Under the pieces are notes generated by a model that was not told the DNA's origin, made no database searches, and saw nothing but the letters and a program-made list of their open reading frames with translations. 53,068 nt of DNA. Origin: Actinomycetota bacterium (GTDB lineage Bacteria; Actinomycetota; Acidimicrobiia; IMCC26256; VFJJ01). The stretch is from assembly GCA_009886115.1 (NCBI GenBank), contig VFJJ01000075.1, positions 1 through 53,068 on the forward strand. The letters are read 5' to 3'. Shown piece by piece: positions 51,865 through 53,068 of this stretch (within the stretch, counting starts at the first letter, position 1; the number at the start of each line of letters is the position of its first letter). Both the position numbers and the translations under genes were made by a program.

Positions 51865-51874
51865 ACACTAACCT
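51865..51874. promoter_or_regulatory. Overlapping divergent -10 elements
   Basis: TAGTGT on the minus strand (51870-51865) and TAACCT on the plus strand (51869-51874) share two bases. RNA polymerase could occupy only one promoter at a time, linking the dehydrogenase and regulator genes. Confidence 0.45.
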
Positions 51875-51882
51875 CAGTCGGA

Positions 51883-51945
51883 ATGGGCCAGGGCGGTGCG
51901 ACGACCTGTACCCGAGTTCCAGGCCCCGCCCTTCGAGGCTCGTGA
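51883..51945 (+). CDS. Possible leaderless upstream ORF (20 codons) before the KstR-like gene
   Basis: An ATG eight bases after the TAACCT element opens a 20-codon frame (MGQGGATTCTRVPGPALRGS) ending in TGA at 51943-51945, four bases before the ATG at 51950. It could be a leader peptide whose translation sets expression of the regulator. A chance short frame is a serious alternative. Confidence 0.3.
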   Translation: MGQGGATTCTRVPGPALRGS

Positions 51946-51949
51946 TCCC

Positions 51950-52660
51950 ATGGATTCCGTGACTGCACCCGACGCTGGCCCCCACACCAATCTCGGCGCG
52001 GATCCCGGGAGCGACGCTCGACGAGGCCCCGGCGGGCCTGCGTCGCGCGATTCGAACCCACGCCACGACGGTGCCGTCAACGGTGCGCAGGCCGAGCGAC
52101 GCCAGCGGATCCTCGACGCGGCCATCGTCCTTGCCCGCACCGGTGGCTACGACGCCGTGCAGATGCGTGAGGTCGCCGCCTCGGCGGAGGTCGCGCTCGG
52201 CACGCTCTACCGCTACTTCCCGTCCAAGGAGCATCTGCTCGTCTCGGTGCTGCACGACCGCGTCCAGGCAATGACGGTGTTTCGCGCGCAGCCGCCGCTG
52301 GTCGGCGACGATCCTCACGACCGGGTCGTCGAGCTGCTCCGCTGGGCGACCCGGGCGCTGCAGACCGAGCCGCTCCTGACGGCCGCCACCTTGCAGGCGT
52401 TCGTGTCACCCGAGCCGTCGTTGGCCGAGGTCGTCCGAGCTACACGCGACGCGACGACAGGGGCCATCGTGCAGGCCCTTCGCGGCGGACCGGGAAGCGC
52501 GGCCGACGCCAACGTGGCCCGGTACCTCCAGTACCTGTGGATGTCGTGCCTGACCTCGTGGATCAACGGTGCCTCCACAGCGGTCGAGGCTCTCGACGAG
52601 CTCGAGGAAGCAGCGCGGATGCTGCTCGCCGGGGCCTCGACCCGGGATCCCGACGCCTGA
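51950..52660 (+). CDS. kstR: KstR-like TetR-family regulator
   Basis: I start at ATG 51950 (236 residues); GTG 51896 would add 18 residues. The helix-turn-helix at about 49-100 (AERRQRILDAAIVLARTGGY, DAVQMREVAASAEVALGTLY, RYFPSKEHLLVSVL) is almost the mycobacterial KstR sequence as I remember it, and the C-terminal part (TEPLLTAATLQAFVSPEPS, YLQYLWMSCLTSWINGA) is similar in pattern. KstR represses sterol catabolism genes and is released by a 3-oxo-cholestenoyl-CoA ligand. A KstR-like box lies upstream of the P450 at 5220. The unusually long, Pro/Gly/Asp-rich N terminus is not found in KstR. Confidence 0.78.
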   Translation: MDSVTAPDAGPHTNLGADPGSDARRGPGGPASRDSNPRHDGAVNGAQAERRQRILDAAIVLARTGGYDAVQMREVAASAEVALGTLYRYFPSKEHLLVSVLHDRVQAMTVFRAQPPLVGDDPHDRVVELLRWATRALQTEPLLTAATLQAFVSPEPSLAEVVRATRDATTGAIVQALRGGPGSAADANVARYLQYLWMSCLTSWINGASTAVEALDELEEAARMLLAGASTRDPDA

Positions 52661-52677
52661 GTGTCGGGCTGGTAGGG

Positions 52678-52691
52678 CCCCTGCTCAGGGG
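52678..52691 (+). terminator. Weak hairpin after the KstR-like gene
   Basis: CCCCT and AGGGG flank a 4-base loop, 17 bases after the stop. It is a short stem, possibly the terminator of the regulator gene. Confidence 0.3.
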
Positions 52692-52736
52692 GTCTCCCTC
52701 ATGGGGGGCGCCGTCTGGGGCCCTCGCTGGACTTGG

Positions 52737-52742
52737 CACAAT
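52737..52742 (+). promoter_or_regulatory. -10 element CACAAT of a leaderless-type promoter
   Basis: CACAAT lies six bases before the GTG at 52749. The intervening GGGAGG is too close to act well as a ribosome binding site. Confidence 0.4.
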
Positions 52743-52748
52743 GGGAGG

Positions 52749-53068
52749 GTGAGCGTCTTGGGGGTGCGCGGTCTCATCGTCGTCGTGGCCGCGCTCACGC
52801 TCTCGGGCGTGGCCTGCTCCGACCCCGATGACGGCTCATCGTCTTCGGCGTCGTCATCGGCATCGACGAAGCCGGGCTCGGCCGCCGAGATCGGGATCAG
52901 CGTCGGCTCAGGTGGGCCGGCCGGTACCGCGGCCTCGACCGCGGCCTCGACCGCGGCCTCGACCGAGCCGACCGAGCCGACCGATACCGCGGGTGCTCCC
53001 GGCCCGGTCGATGACGCCACCTCGGGTGTGCCGTGCGCTGCGACCAACGCGACGCCAGATGGCGAAGC
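52749..53068 (+). CDS. Lipoprotein, N-terminal part (runs off the window)
   Basis: GTG 52749 opens a frame with no stop to the window end (106 codons). The product begins MSVLGVRGLIVVVAALTLSG with lipobox GVAC, followed by a Ser-rich stretch and a low-complexity linker made of a 12-bp repeat (Thr-Ala-Ala-Ser, three copies from about 52927) and then a 9-bp repeat (Thr-Glu-Pro). The visible end (DDATSGVPCAATNATPDGE) suggests the start of a globular domain. No function can be given. Confidence 0.7.
   Translation, partial: MSVLGVRGLIVVVAALTLSGVACSDPDDGSSSSASSSASTKPGSAAEIGISVGSGGPAGTAASTAASTAASTEPTEPTDTAGAPGPVDDATSGVPCAATNATPDGE

Noticed and set aside
52030-52060. GGGTTCGAATCGCG on the minus strand, tRNA-like
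   Set aside because: The T-stem does not pair, and the segment lies inside the reading frame of the KstR-like gene.

Overview
The window is about 70% GC chromosomal DNA from a high-GC actinobacterium. A mycothiol-dependent formaldehyde dehydrogenase (MscR), a mycothiol-type maleylpyruvate isomerase-family protein, KstR/FadD17/CYP125-type lipid genes, and secreted proteins built from the GYWLVASDGGIFAFGDA repeat together suggest the class Acidimicrobiia (Ilumatobacter/Iamia-like). This is inferred from remembered protein families, not from a search. I see no tRNA, rRNA, CRISPR array, prophage or intact insertion sequence. The left edge may hold the last codons of an IS4-type transposase.

Layout. 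1-8.8 kb: proline-rich secreted protein, PEP-utilising enzyme without an ATP-grasp domain, a GYW-repeat protein, a CYP125-like P450 with a near-consensus KstR box over its promoter, and two tandem paralogous lipoproteins closed by a strong hairpin. 9-18 kb: enoyl-CoA hydratase, hotdog thioesterase and FadD17-like ligase, then an aldo/keto reductase, a hypothetical protein, an alpha/beta hydrolase, a second acyl-CoA ligase and a Tat-type lipoprotein. 18-24 kb: cell-surface genes (GH43-like protein with GYW repeats, DUF2079 membrane protein, alpha-carbonic anhydrase lipoprotein, CAP protein with GYW repeats). 24-32.7 kb: minus-strand run mscR - MBL hydrolase - thiolase-like aldolase - DUF35; then a PhyH-type dioxygenase, an aldo/keto reductase, a DUF2786 protein and a luciferase-like oxidoreductase. 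32.7-39.5 kb: a 60-residue Sm-like protein with a structured leader, a MacB-type ABC export operon, and a lipoprotein flanked by decayed relatives and a vapBC relic. 39.5-53 kb: DUF4143 ATPase, operon of thiolase-like protein/DUF35/acyl-CoA dehydrogenase, TrmH-type methylase with maleylpyruvate isomerase-like protein, MFS exporter with acyl-CoA ligase, SDR with BKACE, D-2-hydroxyacid dehydrogenase divergent from a KstR-like regulator, and the start of another lipoprotein.

Function. The metabolic core resembles a sterol or branched-lipid degradation toolkit: side-chain oxidation (P450, PhyH dioxygenase), CoA activation (three ligases), beta-oxidation (acyl-CoA dehydrogenase, hydratase, SDR), retro-aldol cleavage (two thiolase-like/DUF35 pairs), thioester hydrolysis, and control by a KstR-like repressor. 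MscR could remove formaldehyde released by oxidative demethylation. The rest is mainly secreted, lipid-anchored or repeat-containing proteins.

Two window-wide patterns stand out. Thirteen starts (ATG or GTG) lie 6-7 bases downstream of a TAnnnT-like -10 hexamer with no ribosome binding site, as expected for leaderless transcripts; this also corrects one start and supports a 55-residue gene. Short tandem repeats cluster at gene boundaries, and every period I measured is a multiple of three (9, 12, 15, 18, 21), even outside genes.
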